NCBI GenBank assembly: GCA_031422315.1
Contig: JANOQN010000047.1
Span: 1 to 38,941, forward strand
Direction of reading: 5' to 3'
From: JANNYA01 sp031422315
Lineage (GTDB): Bacteria; Pseudomonadota; Gammaproteobacteria; Xanthomonadales; SZUA-5
Length of the DNA: 38,941 nt
This document shows, piece by piece, positions 16,201-23,984 of this stretch. Every line of letters starts with the position of its first letter. The stretch's first letter is position 1. The notes beneath the pieces were generated by a model. That model searched no databases and was not told the origin of the DNA. It saw only the letters and a list, made by a program, of their open reading frames with translations. A program made the position numbers and the translations under genes.

Positions 16201-17995
16201 CGGTATTCGTAGCCTTGCTTTGAGCTATATTGATTCGCGGCGCGCTTTGGCTATGTGGGCTGAAAGTGCTGATCCTTATGACACGCTAAAAATGCTGCCT
16301 CCGCAGCAGCGTTTGACGCGCCAGCGTTTAATGTATGCGATTTGGGATGGTGAAAATTGGAGTGCCAAGCAAGTATTAACCACGCCGAGCTTTGGCGAGG
16401 GCGGCGTAAGCTTAGCGGTTTGCCGCGCCACATTATGCACGCGCAATCGGGAAGTGTTAGCGGTATGGACCCGTGGCAAAACTGCCGATATTCGTGACCA
16501 CCGCACGCAAATTATGTATGCGCAGTTTAATGGCAGCAGCTGGAGTGCAGCCACGCCGGTGGATGCAAGCGCGTTGCTGGATTCATCACCCAGTGCTGCC
16601 TACGTGGGTGCAGATCCTTATGTGGCGTTTGTGCGCAGCACCAATGGCGTATTTGGCGACACCCAAAATCGCCGCGTCGCCTATCGCAATTTGCGTGCTG
16701 GCACCGTTCAAGTGCCTGCCAGCCTACCCGCCGGCGTTGCTTGGCCGAACATTCAAGCCACCTCTAATACGAGCTTTATCATTGCCCACACGCATGCCGA
16801 TGATCCGGATGCTTTTGTCGGCAACACCCAGCGTGTGGCCTTGGCGTTTGGCGATGCTTGCGCCGCTGGTACATGCACTTTAACCGCCCAAGCTATGACC
16901 GATAACGTCGGGCGCGCGATCTACGGCGAGCGCCCCAGTGTAATGCTTGATGGCGACAACAATATCCAGCTTTTGCTGCGCGGCGTTGGCTTTAGCGCAC
17001 CACCGACCGGCCAAAATCGGCCACGCGCTGGGGATCCAATCGGCATGGTCATGCACACCGGTGAATTGATCCAATTGGCAGTACAGCGTGGGCAAACCCG
17101 AACCACTGTGTTACCGCTGAGTGCGGACGGGGCCGGGCACCTTGCACCGGTCGGCGCATTTGATCCAGAACTTGGGCAGTTTGTCGCGATCTCCGGTCGA
17201 GGTCAGCCTGTATCTTCGCGCTATCATCAATCGCTTGCCAAAGCGGGCGTGGTGTTGTCCAGCGCGCGCGCCGCCGAGCGCTTAGTGGACGACACCATTG
17301 GCATTTACACCGCCGAGCAAGGCATGGATTTGGCAGTTGAGCAAATTCAAAGTAATTTGAGCGCACTCAATACCGGTAGCAGCCTGATCGTGCGTACCGT
17401 GGTGCGCAATGCCGGTGCGCCATACGCGGCAACAGCGACGCCCTGGCAGCTGGGCCTAAGTTTCGACGCGCCGTATGATGCCGGTGGCGTGCGTTTGGGC
17501 GTGCGCGACATGCCCGCATTGGCGAGCGGCGCGGCTGCAACGATCAGCATCACCAGCGTGCTACCTACCGGCTTCAGGCCAGATCGAGGGCGCACCTTAT
17601 TTGCTACTTTGCTGCGCAATGACAGCACTGAGCCAGACGTGTCAGAGCCCAACAATGAATTGACCAAAGATTTCGGTGGCATGCCATTGGTTTATGGGCT
17701 TTCGGCGGCACCGATAGAAGGCTCAAACTTCATCCATCTCAATTGGGACGCGCCGGTTGATCCGAACAATCAAATCGCCGGCTATCGCGTGTGGTATCAC
17801 GATGGCGATGGCAACTTCAAACACCTAGGCAGCAGTTTTGAGCTGGGCTTTTTGGATATTAGCGCAAGCCCCGGGGTGCGCCGCAGCTATCAAGTGACGA
17901 GCTATTCGACCGGGATGGTTGAATCCGAGGCGAGTGCTGCCGTCAACACTATGGTTGAGCCGCCAGAGTCGATCTTGCGCAATGGGTTTGAGTAG
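13271..17995 (+). CDS. Very large secreted multidomain protein with C-terminal LRNGFE tag
   Basis: The 1574-residue product begins with a signal peptide (MKSICRLRFVFAALLYVVSAAVWG). The first 300 residues hold Ig/IPT-like beta domains (LTLSPASGQNGTRVKLSADRL). A central part has several Asp/Asn-rich beta segments and an unusual region (about 760-880) with acidic VDMGLDFYVDLDILFDLVDGGVDLY. From about 920 to 1330 there are propeller-like repeats with ALAMWAES, MYAIWDGENWSAKQVL, VLAVWTRG and MYAQFNGSSWSAATPV. Near 1360 a CARDB-like domain starts (DLAVEQIQSN...VRTVVRNAG), then a fibronectin III domain (PNNQIAGYRVWYHDGDG). The protein ends in ILRNGFE, a short C-terminal tag. Probably extracellular or surface-attached; function is not recognised. 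The upstream gene is 258 bp away, so it is likely monocistronic. Confidence 0.8.
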   Translation: MKSICRLRFVFAALLYVVSAAVWGANLTLSPASGQNGTRVKLSADRLAASTSYEVQFVGSSTVALGNVTSNTTGTANLLLVLPNLPAGRGSIRLRRPASLVIAASAPFTALPGMQAQLPSQAHAGQRIGFSVSGLSAGSLSVLYEGKTIFGPVPVSRSSYSGKLVLPRDRPSPLPANASVVFRNSLGRVVINQVTNTLRVLPPAARPFALAPILSPPASAQPGQRFNVNGRVNLVANEEPPEALNTWMVTDTGQVYPLASTPVRRSGNEYLYSGQVAQGGITSMTAGQAAGGRVFLNGSTRGTHGVQNVGEGFDATVNVLPPDQWRVRLLVRGPTNQPIANAVVLFENSAVVEVDESGELQYFNISVQSAISGLSLVQIPATDAYGCPLTITRGKTDANGIIEFFLDDEKLALAQLGPFNYDPEQGFDATSIRLRMFIDAGLQGYGDVTGGDFIPRGYEFTFVGANDGVNGDEMINVYPPFAPYDAAPIAISNSRNITFPVNLPAITQQMTLFDQAMLPTLAVRENAVGGRLIFGPTHNQRKFPSQLPVLGGNDYPAQFSVRMDPIVSGQANFREMRLDINRNGSFQSNEKITFPSVAAANLDCSAAGLGANQTYTVNFSSFPVNWKQQTSGQMNGEIEFKAPTGLPDKIKIAINFRERDLQYLAGATYSEQRISLSGAGQKLDIYAEAKGYDNSVQLPTEPDPSYRIGRLRNETDHTEITNLIFNGQDEPVYTKRLLFGDNQALGRASSGTLSEPEIGGTASTETVEILDESFPLFYYVWGIPLLAGVEVGANFAAAAEIEFVHRIKLQAQKLITELTTTPKVDMGLDFYVDLDILFDLVDGGVDLYAGVSIDMPVRVVNGIAQPPQANIDPVLIFSWYFEFFCLPLDVICEAISDVASINGSEQLLPTSSNNRSTKGTRPLLFPRRFHKAVAYSPSGGDGMLIRTIGSAGGAKLFAQEIDGADFGREQTLLSAAPGIRSLALSYIDSRRALAMWAESADPYDTLKMLPPQQRLTRQRLMYAIWDGENWSAKQVLTTPSFGEGGVSLAVCRATLCTRNREVLAVWTRGKTADIRDHRTQIMYAQFNGSSWSAATPVDASALLDSSPSAAYVGADPYVAFVRSTNGVFGDTQNRRVAYRNLRAGTVQVPASLPAGVAWPNIQATSNTSFIIAHTHADDPDAFVGNTQRVALAFGDACAAGTCTLTAQAMTDNVGRAIYGERPSVMLDGDNNIQLLLRGVGFSAPPTGQNRPRAGDPIGMVMHTGELIQLAVQRGQTRTTVLPLSADGAGHLAPVGAFDPELGQFVAISGRGQPVSSRYHQSLAKAGVVLSSARAAERLVDDTIGIYTAEQGMDLAVEQIQSNLSALNTGSSLIVRTVVRNAGAPYAATATPWQLGLSFDAPYDAGGVRLGVRDMPALASGAAATISITSVLPTGFRPDRGRTLFATLLRNDSTEPDVSEPNNELTKDFGGMPLVYGLSAAPIEGSNFIHLNWDAPVDPNNQIAGYRVWYHDGDGNFKHLGSSFELGFLDISASPGVRRSYQVTSYSTGMVESEASAAVNTMVEPPESILRNGFE

Positions 17996-18005
17996 TATCT
18001 GGCGT

Positions 18006-18036
18006 CACAGCGGCACGAAACTTTCGTGCTGCTGTG
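18006..18036. terminator. Long hairpin after the large secreted protein
   Basis: CACAGCGGCACGAAA (18006-18020) pairs with TTTCGTGCTGCTGTG (18022-18036) with a single G-T wobble. It lies ten bases behind the stop codon at 17995. No T tract follows, so it may be an mRNA-stabilising structure instead of a true intrinsic terminator. Confidence 0.55.
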
Positions 18037-18191
18037 ATGCGTGTGATCGATTTACGCCTAGCAGAACGCAAGTTTGAGTTAGGCGTTGCGCAATATTTGG
18101 AGTAACGTTTGATAGCGTGCTGACGGCGTTGGCCCCATTGCGGCACTTTTCTCGTATTAGCTCAGTACTCTCCCAAAAAAAGGAAAATGCC

Positions 18192-19127
18192 ATGCGTCGA
18201 GTAGTCCAGCTTTTAGTCACTTCAGCGCTAGCGATTGCGCTTTCTAACGCGCAGGCCGCCAGCACACCCGCGCAGTTTGCCAAGCAGGTCGAAGCCACGC
18301 TTAAAAAAGGCAGCGTCGAAGAGCTGCTCAAGCTCGGGGAATTCCAGCGCGTGCACCCGCAGGCGCTATTTTTCCTGATCGATCTCGTGCCTGAGTGCAG
18401 CATGCTGTCAACTTGCACCGTCAGCGCCGCTGCGTATGACAAAGCGGCAGCTGCACAAGATAAAACCTCGCAAGCCGAACAGGGATTCACTTTTGCTAAG
18501 CCGCCCCAGGGTGTGCTCAAAATCAGCATGAAATCGCTGGATGGTTCTAGCTCTGGGACAAGCGAAATGCCTTTCGCGTTAGTGGGCTCCGAGCTTAAGA
18601 TTTTGGCAGGCGAATACACCGCAGAAAAGCTTGCGCAGCTGCGCGCAAAATCGCAGGAAACGCTGCTAGCGGAATTTTTTGCGAGCGGTATTTACGACTC
18701 TGCCACTAACGAACGCCGCACTGACTGGCAGAAAATCGCAACCAAGCTTCCAGCGGATGGTGGACCAGCAGGCGCGTGGCTGAGCCAGTCGGTCACGAAA
18801 ACCTATCAAGCTGCGATCAAAGGCGATATTGCTGGCGTAATCAAAGCCGGTGGGCGCCGTGAAGCCATTATTTATGCAGAGAAAGATTTCGACGGCAAAG
18901 CCATTCCGAAGGCTCTGATTTTGCTAAAGATTCGCGCGCAAACTGTGCGCAATTTGATGCAAGTCAAAGTGCTCGGCGGCTACCAATATGGCGACGATGT
19001 GGTGCTGATGATCGAAGGCAAAACCCCGAATGGCTGGCTGGTGCGTGGCCCAACACTATTGAGCCGCGATGGTGAAAGCTGGGATCGCAGCGGCGATGGC
19101 ACGATTAATTTTCCAGCGGCAAATTGA
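18192..19127 (+). CDS. Exported protein of unknown function
   Basis: The 311-residue product has a clear signal peptide (MRRVVQLLVTSALAIALSNAQA) and no recognised catalytic motif. The mature part begins with a helical stretch (TPAQFAKQVEATLKKGSVEELLKLGEF). It carries a lone Cys pair (PECSMLSTC) and ends with a small beta-rich region (VLGGYQYGDDVVLMIEGKTPNGWLVRGPTLLSRDGESW). The start at 18192 is chosen over an upstream in-frame start because AGGA (18181-18184) lies seven bases before it and the signal peptide begins there. The following gene starts 15 bases after its stop, so the two are likely cotranscribed. I do not recognise the family. Confidence 0.75.
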   Translation: MRRVVQLLVTSALAIALSNAQAASTPAQFAKQVEATLKKGSVEELLKLGEFQRVHPQALFFLIDLVPECSMLSTCTVSAAAYDKAAAAQDKTSQAEQGFTFAKPPQGVLKISMKSLDGSSSGTSEMPFALVGSELKILAGEYTAEKLAQLRAKSQETLLAEFFASGIYDSATNERRTDWQKIATKLPADGGPAGAWLSQSVTKTYQAAIKGDIAGVIKAGGRREAIIYAEKDFDGKAIPKALILLKIRAQTVRNLMQVKVLGGYQYGDDVVLMIEGKTPNGWLVRGPTLLSRDGESWDRSGDGTINFPAAN

Positions 19128-19141
19128 GGAGCTATTTACCA

Positions 19142-20905
19142 ATGTCTAACACTATCGCAACATCGCCCCGCAACGGGTTTGCCCGCAGAGCTATCGCAAT
19201 CGCCGCCCTGTTCATCACGACTAGTGCGCATGCACAAGTTTTGGGCACGGCATTTACTTATCAGGGTCGGCTTACCGATTCAAATCAGCCCGCAACGGGG
19301 CTGTACGATTTGCAGTCCTGTTTGTTTGACGGCTTGGTGAATGGAACTCTGCTTTTTTGTACGCCTGAGATTGAGGATGTGCCGGTTCAAGCCGGGCTGT
19401 TCACTGCCGCACTGGATTTCGGCGCGGCGGCGTTTATCGGCCAGCAGCGCTATTTGGAACTGCGGGTACGCCCCGGAATAAGTACCGGCAGCTACACCGT
19501 GTTAAGCCCGCGCCAGCTGATTCGCGCCTTGCCTGAGGCGCTGCGTGCCAACAGCGCGCCGTGGACTGGCTTGAGCGCAGTACCCTCGGGCTTCGCTGAC
19601 GGCACGGATAACACCGGTATAGTCAGCATCACTGCCGGGGCAGGCCTGAGCGGTGGCACGATCATCAGTAGCGGCACGGTTGCGATTGCCGCAGGTGGTG
19701 TCAACAGCAGCATGATCGCAGCCGGTGCGATCGGAACTGCGCAGATTGACAGCGCGCAGGTGCAAACTCGAATAAGCGGCAGCTGCGGCGCGGGTGAATA
19801 TTTCCGGGGCATCAATGCCGACGGCAGCTTGAGCTGCGAATTGCTGCCGGTCAGCTTTGATCGCGTGCTCGACAGCACCAATGACGTCGGCAGTTCAGTG
19901 TCGATCGCGCTGCGCAGCGACGGCCGACCGGTGATTACGCACCACAACAACACCAGCGGTTGGCTCAAGCTCTACAGCTGCTCCGATGCCGCCTGCGCTA
20001 CCGGCATCAGCCGCACGCTGGACACGGTTGGCGCCGACGTCGGTGAAGACACCACAGTGGCAATCCGCCCCAACGGTTTGCCGGTTGTCGTCTATCGCGA
20101 CGTAACGGCGCAAGCACTCAAACTGTACGATTGCAGCAACGAGAACTGCAGCGCTGGCGTGGCCCGCATCCTCTACGATAGCGTCGATGTCTCGGCCCGC
20201 AGCACCTCGATGGTGTTGCGCGCAGACGGACGCCCGTTTATCGTCTTCACCGACTCCGGGCTGCGCGCCTACGACTGTGCGAATGTCAGCTGTAGCAGCG
20301 GTGTGGTGCGTACGCTGAGCAACAGCGCCTCCTTCGTGAAGGGCACCGCCGTGCAGATTCGCGCCGACGGTCGACCGATGGTTGCGCTCGGTGGCAGTAA
20401 TGGTTTTGGGATTCGGGTGCGCCTGTTTGATTGCGCTGATGTCGACTGCAGCGCTGCCAGCTTGCTTTCACTTCCCTCTGGCGCGGTTGCAGAACCTGTG
20501 GCGTTGCTGATCCGCAGTAGCGGCCGACCGTTAATTGCGACCACGGGCGCGAACAGTGCTTTGTCGGTGTCTGACTGTGCAGATGCGATCTGCAGCAGCA
20601 ATATCCAGTCCGTGCTTACCACCGGTGCAACATCCGACACCATCGATATGAAGCTGCGTAGCAATGGCTTTCCGCTGATTGCATATGGCGACCTTCTGGC
20701 TGTCGGCGAGTCCGATCTGCGGCTGTTCGACTGTTCGAACTCCAGCTGTTCAACGGGCTCCACACGCACGATTGTCAGCAACGGCGATTTCGGCACAGAC
20801 ATCGCGCTGGCACTGCGCAGCGATGGCCGCCCGGTAATTGCCTACTACGACGCTTTCAATGAGGATCTACGTTTGCGCGTGTGTGCTAATCCGGAGTGCA
20901 TCTGA
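19142..20905 (+). CDS. Secreted protein with seven propeller-like repeats, each with a Cys-x4-Cys pair
   Basis: After a signal peptide (about residues 1-32, ending SAHAQ), an N-terminal domain of about 200 residues starts GTAFTYQGRLTDSNQPATGLYDLQ, a module common in secreted proteins next to tail-fibre-like regions. From residue 240 to the end run seven repeats of about 50 residues. Each has a core like SxxLRSDGRPVIxYxD, then LRLFDCSNSSCSTGxxRTL. The Cys pairs are CSDAAC, CSNENC, CANVSC, CADVDC, CADAIC, CSNSSC and CANPEC. Seven units with the last one ending at the C-terminus suggest a closed seven-bladed beta-propeller tied by one disulfide per blade. GAGGAG (19126-19131) precedes the ATG. 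Its stop codon overlaps the next start by one base. Ligand or partner is unknown. Confidence 0.8.
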   Translation: MSNTIATSPRNGFARRAIAIAALFITTSAHAQVLGTAFTYQGRLTDSNQPATGLYDLQSCLFDGLVNGTLLFCTPEIEDVPVQAGLFTAALDFGAAAFIGQQRYLELRVRPGISTGSYTVLSPRQLIRALPEALRANSAPWTGLSAVPSGFADGTDNTGIVSITAGAGLSGGTIISSGTVAIAAGGVNSSMIAAGAIGTAQIDSAQVQTRISGSCGAGEYFRGINADGSLSCELLPVSFDRVLDSTNDVGSSVSIALRSDGRPVITHHNNTSGWLKLYSCSDAACATGISRTLDTVGADVGEDTTVAIRPNGLPVVVYRDVTAQALKLYDCSNENCSAGVARILYDSVDVSARSTSMVLRADGRPFIVFTDSGLRAYDCANVSCSSGVVRTLSNSASFVKGTAVQIRADGRPMVALGGSNGFGIRVRLFDCADVDCSAASLLSLPSGAVAEPVALLIRSSGRPLIATTGANSALSVSDCADAICSSNIQSVLTTGATSDTIDMKLRSNGFPLIAYGDLLAVGESDLRLFDCSNSSCSTGSTRTIVSNGDFGTDIALALRSDGRPVIAYYDAFNEDLRLRVCANPECI

Positions 20906-21216
20906 TGCGCCGCGCCACTCACAGCTCCAGCATTGCTGCAACGTGCGTGTTGGCGGCGTCCACACTGCTTGTATTCGCCGCAGGCTCATCAGCATTGGCT
21001 GGCGGTTTGGAAGTGGATAGGTCCGTGATCGTCGCCGGTGGCGGCACTTCAAGCGGCGGCAATTTCAGTATCAGCGGCAGCATGGCCCAAGTGGATGCCG
21101 ATCCGCTACAGCCCTCAAGCGGCGGGGTATACACGGTTACAGGCGGCTTTTGGCCGGGCTTTGCGCCTGTGATACAAAACGATCAGCTTCTCAAGGATGG
21201 CTTCGAAGGGCCGTAG
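20905..21216 (+). CDS. Small exported protein with C-terminal LLKDGFE tag
   Basis: The 103-residue product has a signal peptide (ATCVLAASTLLVFAAGSSALAGG). A short beta-rich core follows (LEVDRSVIVAGGGTSSGGNFSISGSMAQ, GGVYTVTGGFWPGF) that I have seen in many secreted proteins as a stand-alone module, and the end is LLKDGFEGP. Its ATG begins on the last base of the propeller gene's TGA (tgATG at 20905), so the two are translationally coupled and probably work together. The tag resembles the end of the large protein at 17995. Function is unknown. Confidence 0.75.
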   Translation: MRRATHSSSIAATCVLAASTLLVFAAGSSALAGGLEVDRSVIVAGGGTSSGGNFSISGSMAQVDADPLQPSSGGVYTVTGGFWPGFAPVIQNDQLLKDGFEGP

Positions 21217-21452
21217 TGCGAATTCCTGTATTCAATCAACTTTCTAGTTCGAGCTACAGTCGATGCGCACACTGATATTTTTTTGATTTCGCTACTCGTC
21301 TCGCGATTGGCAATTGCACAGCAATTTTCCGGTATGTTTTTTGACAGCGGAAAGTTTTGGAATATTTGCGATGTGATCGCGGTGCGGAGCAACCCATTGT
21401 TAGCCTCGGGTCGGCTGCTTTAAGCTTCGGGCAGTTCACCCTAAGGCATCAA

Positions 21453-22028
21453 ATGACCCTGATCTTACAAATATTCGCAGGCGTTCTGCTCGCAGTGCTT
21501 GCCGCAGTGGCGTTTTTCACATGGCGTTTTCGCCGTTTGCTCAACTACATGGCACGCGAAAGCGCTGCATTGGATCGTATCCCCGCGCAGTTTTCGGGGC
21601 CAGCACGATTGCAGCTAATTGATGAAGTTGATGACGTTGAAGACCCCATCAACGAAAACGCTTGGCGCGACTGGCAAGCGCTTGGTTTCAACCTTTTGGG
21701 TAATGTCGCGCATGCGAATTGCCGAGCGCTGCTTGCTACACGACTTGCAGATAACCTGGTTTTGGTGCTGGCCAATTTCGCACCCGATGGCAGCGGTACC
21801 ACCGACGCTAGCATCGCCACGCTCTTTGCAATCACGCTAGATAATCGCCTTGTGGCCGTCAGTCATTGTCAAGCAGAAAGTCTGCAAAGTGGCCGTGTAG
21901 ATTGGCGCTGCTTCGCAGTGTCTGTAAGGTGGGGCAACGCAGCTGGGAAGTCCAAAAAAATGTGCAATCTTGTTCATAGCGCACTTCACCTAATTGGTGA
22001 ACTTGAAAATGCTGAAAAACTTCAATAA
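21453..22028 (+). CDS. Membrane-anchored protein of unknown function
   Basis: This 191-residue protein has one N-terminal membrane helix (LILQIFAGVLLAVLAAVAFFTW), then basic residues (RFRRLL) that suggest the remainder is cytoplasmic. The soluble part has no motif I know; it reads like a small alpha/beta domain with ALLATRLADNLVLVLANFAPDG near the middle. The start at 21453 is chosen because AAGG (21443-21446) precedes it and it opens directly on the membrane helix; the frame also extends upstream without a ribosome site. It converges on the AI-2E permease gene. Confidence 0.7.
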   Translation: MTLILQIFAGVLLAVLAAVAFFTWRFRRLLNYMARESAALDRIPAQFSGPARLQLIDEVDDVEDPINENAWRDWQALGFNLLGNVAHANCRALLATRLADNLVLVLANFAPDGSGTTDASIATLFAITLDNRLVAVSHCQAESLQSGRVDWRCFAVSVRWGNAAGKSKKMCNLVHSALHLIGELENAEKLQ

Positions 22029-22136
22029 ATCCATGCGCTAATTCAGAATTGGGAGCGGCCAACTGCCGTTTTTAGGGTCATGTTCCTGTCGCCGACGTCC
22101 GGGCTTCTCGAATTGCGGCCAACCACGGTCAACCCA

Positions 22137-23261
22137 TCACTCCAAGGAACGCGCCAACCAGCGCCAGCTTGGCAATCTTTCGCAGGTCAACTTTAAGCAC
22201 ATCAGCAATGGAACGCCCAGGAACACGCCGGCAATGCCCCAGAGCCAGCCCCAGAGCATCAGCCACACCAAAATCGCGACAGGACTCAAACTCAAGCGAT
22301 TACCTAAAATGAGTGGCGCGAGTAGCTGACCTTCTAAAATGGCCAATCCGAAAAAGCTCAGCGCCGGCAAAAGTGCTGCGCCAATGCTATTGAATTGCAA
22401 TAGCCCAACGAGCGCTAACAGCAATGTTGAGGTCAGCGGCCCCAGGTAGGGAATAAAATTCAAAATCGCCACCACTGCGCCCCAAAGCAATGGGTCCCGC
22501 ACACCAAATAAGGTGAGCATCAGCGCCGTTACCGATCCAAGGGAAAGGTTGATGGTGGTCGTAGTCAAAAAGTAGCGCGCTGAATCGGCCTGGATAGCGC
22601 GCACAATGCCGACCACGTTTTTCTTTTGCGTGAGTGTGGGTGAAAGCTCAACTAGCCTTCGGAACATATGCCCGCCGTGCAGCGTAAAGAAAAAGCTCAG
22701 CAGCAGCGCGCTAAAAATCGGCGTAATCCAGCCCGGCGCAACTGCAAGCGCCGCCCATGCTGACCAGGCTGGTATGCCTGTCGATTCGGTGGCGCCCGCT
22801 GCGCTGAAGAGTTCGGAATTCATCAGCGCACGCGCGCCCGCGGAATCTGCCATTGTGCTGACAAAGCGCTCAAGTTTGTTGGTTAACTGCAAAGTTGCGT
22901 TTGGCGCATCTTGTAGCCATAGCCGCGCTGGCTCCAGCAGCAAAGAGAACAGGCGAAAAAGCCCGAACAGCAATCCGCCGATGATTAATAACGTCGCCAA
23001 CACGCGTGGAATATAGCGCGCGAGAATATCAACAAGGGGTGATACGCAGGTAGCAACGAACGCCGCCAAAATAATCGGTGCGAGCAAAGGCTTGATTAAG
23101 TAAACCGTGTAAGCACTGGCGAGCACGAGCAACGCCATCAATAAGCGTTGGATAGTTTGCAGTGGCGCATCGACGGAATTTTCGACGGGCTCGGCGCTTC
23201 GCGTAGTGTCATCTGATGAAATTTCTTGACCTAAATGCCAGCGCGTAAATGAGATTTGCAT
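22137..23261 (-). CDS. AI-2E family transporter (PerM-like permease)
   Basis: The 374-residue membrane protein has the AI-2E family layout: paired N-terminal helices (LLMALLVLASAYTVYLIKPLLAPIILAAFVATCVSPLVDIL), a central amphipathic domain, then a C-terminal bundle. That bundle carries the conserved LLWGAVVAILNFIPYLGPLTST and LEGQLLAPLILGNRLSLSPVAILVWLMLWGWLWGIAGVFLGVPLL. Members include the AI-2 exporter TqsA and sodium/proton antiporter-like proteins, so the name does not prove autoinducer transport. Like other proteobacterial members it ends soon after the last helix. No clear ribosome site was seen before the ATG at 23261. Flanking genes are unrelated and it is probably monocistronic. Confidence 0.88.
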   Translation of the reverse strand: MQISFTRWHLGQEISSDDTTRSAEPVENSVDAPLQTIQRLLMALLVLASAYTVYLIKPLLAPIILAAFVATCVSPLVDILARYIPRVLATLLIIGGLLFGLFRLFSLLLEPARLWLQDAPNATLQLTNKLERFVSTMADSAGARALMNSELFSAAGATESTGIPAWSAWAALAVAPGWITPIFSALLLSFFFTLHGGHMFRRLVELSPTLTQKKNVVGIVRAIQADSARYFLTTTTINLSLGSVTALMLTLFGVRDPLLWGAVVAILNFIPYLGPLTSTLLLALVGLLQFNSIGAALLPALSFFGLAILEGQLLAPLILGNRLSLSPVAILVWLMLWGWLWGIAGVFLGVPLLMCLKLTCERLPSWRWLARSLE

Positions 23262-23515
23262 AGTTATTGGTATCCAGTGACAACGTCGACGCGCGTGCTC
23301 AAAAGCATAGCATTTGGGTATCGATTGCTTGGTGTGGTGGCGAACGAAGCGGGAATTTCGCTTTTCGTTCCAACAATATGGCGTTATGAATCCTATCTCA
23401 AACCGTTGGAGGAGCGGGTCTGGTGTTTCAATACCACCACCTCAACATCATTCTAAATCGTACAAATCGTGCTCCTTACCAAGCATCGATCTGAGAAATG
23501 TGCACAAAAAAATAC

Positions 23516-23550
23516 TTGCAATGATTCGATAATTCTGGAATTATCGAATC
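23516..23550 (+). promoter_or_regulatory. ArsR operator/promoter: perfect 13-bp palindrome abutting the arsR start
   Basis: GATTCGATAATTC (23523-23535) and GAATTATCGAATC (23538-23550) are exact complements with a 2-bp centre, and the ATG follows immediately at 23551. TTGCAA (23516-23521) and AATTAT (23539-23544) stand 17 bp apart as possible -35 and -10 boxes. That would make the transcript start close to the ATG (leaderless), as no Shine-Dalgarno sequence is present. Repressor bound here would block the promoter. Confidence 0.75.
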
Positions 23551-23883
23551 ATGGATACGTTGACTGCATTAGAAGCACTTAAATCATTGGCGCAAGAAAG
23601 CCGGCTTTCGGCATTTCGATGGCTGGTGCAAGCCGGCCCTGAGGGCCTGAGCGTAGGCGAGCTGCGTGAGCGGCTTGACATTCCACCGGCCACGTTGAGC
23701 GCGCATTTAAATCAGCTGCGCGGCGCGGGTTTGGTGCTGGATCAGCGCGCAGGCCGAGTGATTCGCGTGCGCGCGGACTACCAGCGCATGAATCAGCTGA
23801 TTCAATTTTTGACGGAAAATTGCTGCGCAGGTGCCGCCGCAAGTTGCTTACCCATCGCACCGAACCAGGAGAAAAAATCATGA
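23551..23883 (+). CDS. arsR: ArsR-family arsenite-responsive repressor
   Basis: The 110-residue winged-helix protein has the ArsR fold order: ALEALKSLAQESRLSAFRWLV, the recognition helix region LDIPPATLSAHLNQLRGAGLV, and the wing QRAGRVIRVRADY. The sensor cysteines sit at the C-terminus as NCCAGAAASC, the layout known from the Acidithiobacillus ArsR type (two adjacent Cys plus one more downstream) rather than the E. coli type within the DNA-binding helix. It would release DNA on binding arsenite or antimonite. Its operator is the perfect palindrome directly before the ATG. The stop overlaps the next small ORF by four bases. Confidence 0.9.
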   Translation: MDTLTALEALKSLAQESRLSAFRWLVQAGPEGLSVGELRERLDIPPATLSAHLNQLRGAGLVLDQRAGRVIRVRADYQRMNQLIQFLTENCCAGAAASCLPIAPNQEKKS

Positions 23884-23981
23884 TCAATGCAATCGAAGCC
23901 ACAACGCAGTTCAAGCCGCATGTATCACTGAACGTGCGTGATGTAGATACCACAAGCTGCGCCAGCAGCTGTGTAGCCTGA
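23880..23981 (+). CDS. 33-residue ArsI/CadI-like remnant with Cys-x3-Cys tail
   Basis: This ORF starts on the arsR stop (ATGA overlap) and runs for 33 residues, ending three bases before arsC. The segment FKPHVSLNVRDVD matches the first strand of glyoxalase-fold proteins of the ArsI/CadI group, which are commonly coded between arsR and arsC. The tail TTSCASSCVA resembles the Cys-rich ends of the same family. The roughly 100 residues between (the metal-binding glyoxalase core) are missing, so it looks like an in-frame internal deletion that kept both ends. It could be a functional thiol peptide or only a spacer that preserves translational coupling. It is too short for standard gene calling. 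Confidence 0.55.
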   Translation: MINAIEATTQFKPHVSLNVRDVDTTSCASSCVA

Positions 23982-23984
23982 GCC

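Noticed and set aside
18005..18619. Minus-strand frame of 204 codons opposite the exported protein
   Set aside because: It runs antisense to a gene with a clear signal peptide and ribosome site, and it reads through the hairpin at 18006-18036.
22029..22136. Possible gene fragment between the membrane protein and AI-2E permease
   Set aside because: No frame with family features could be recognised in this short convergent gap.
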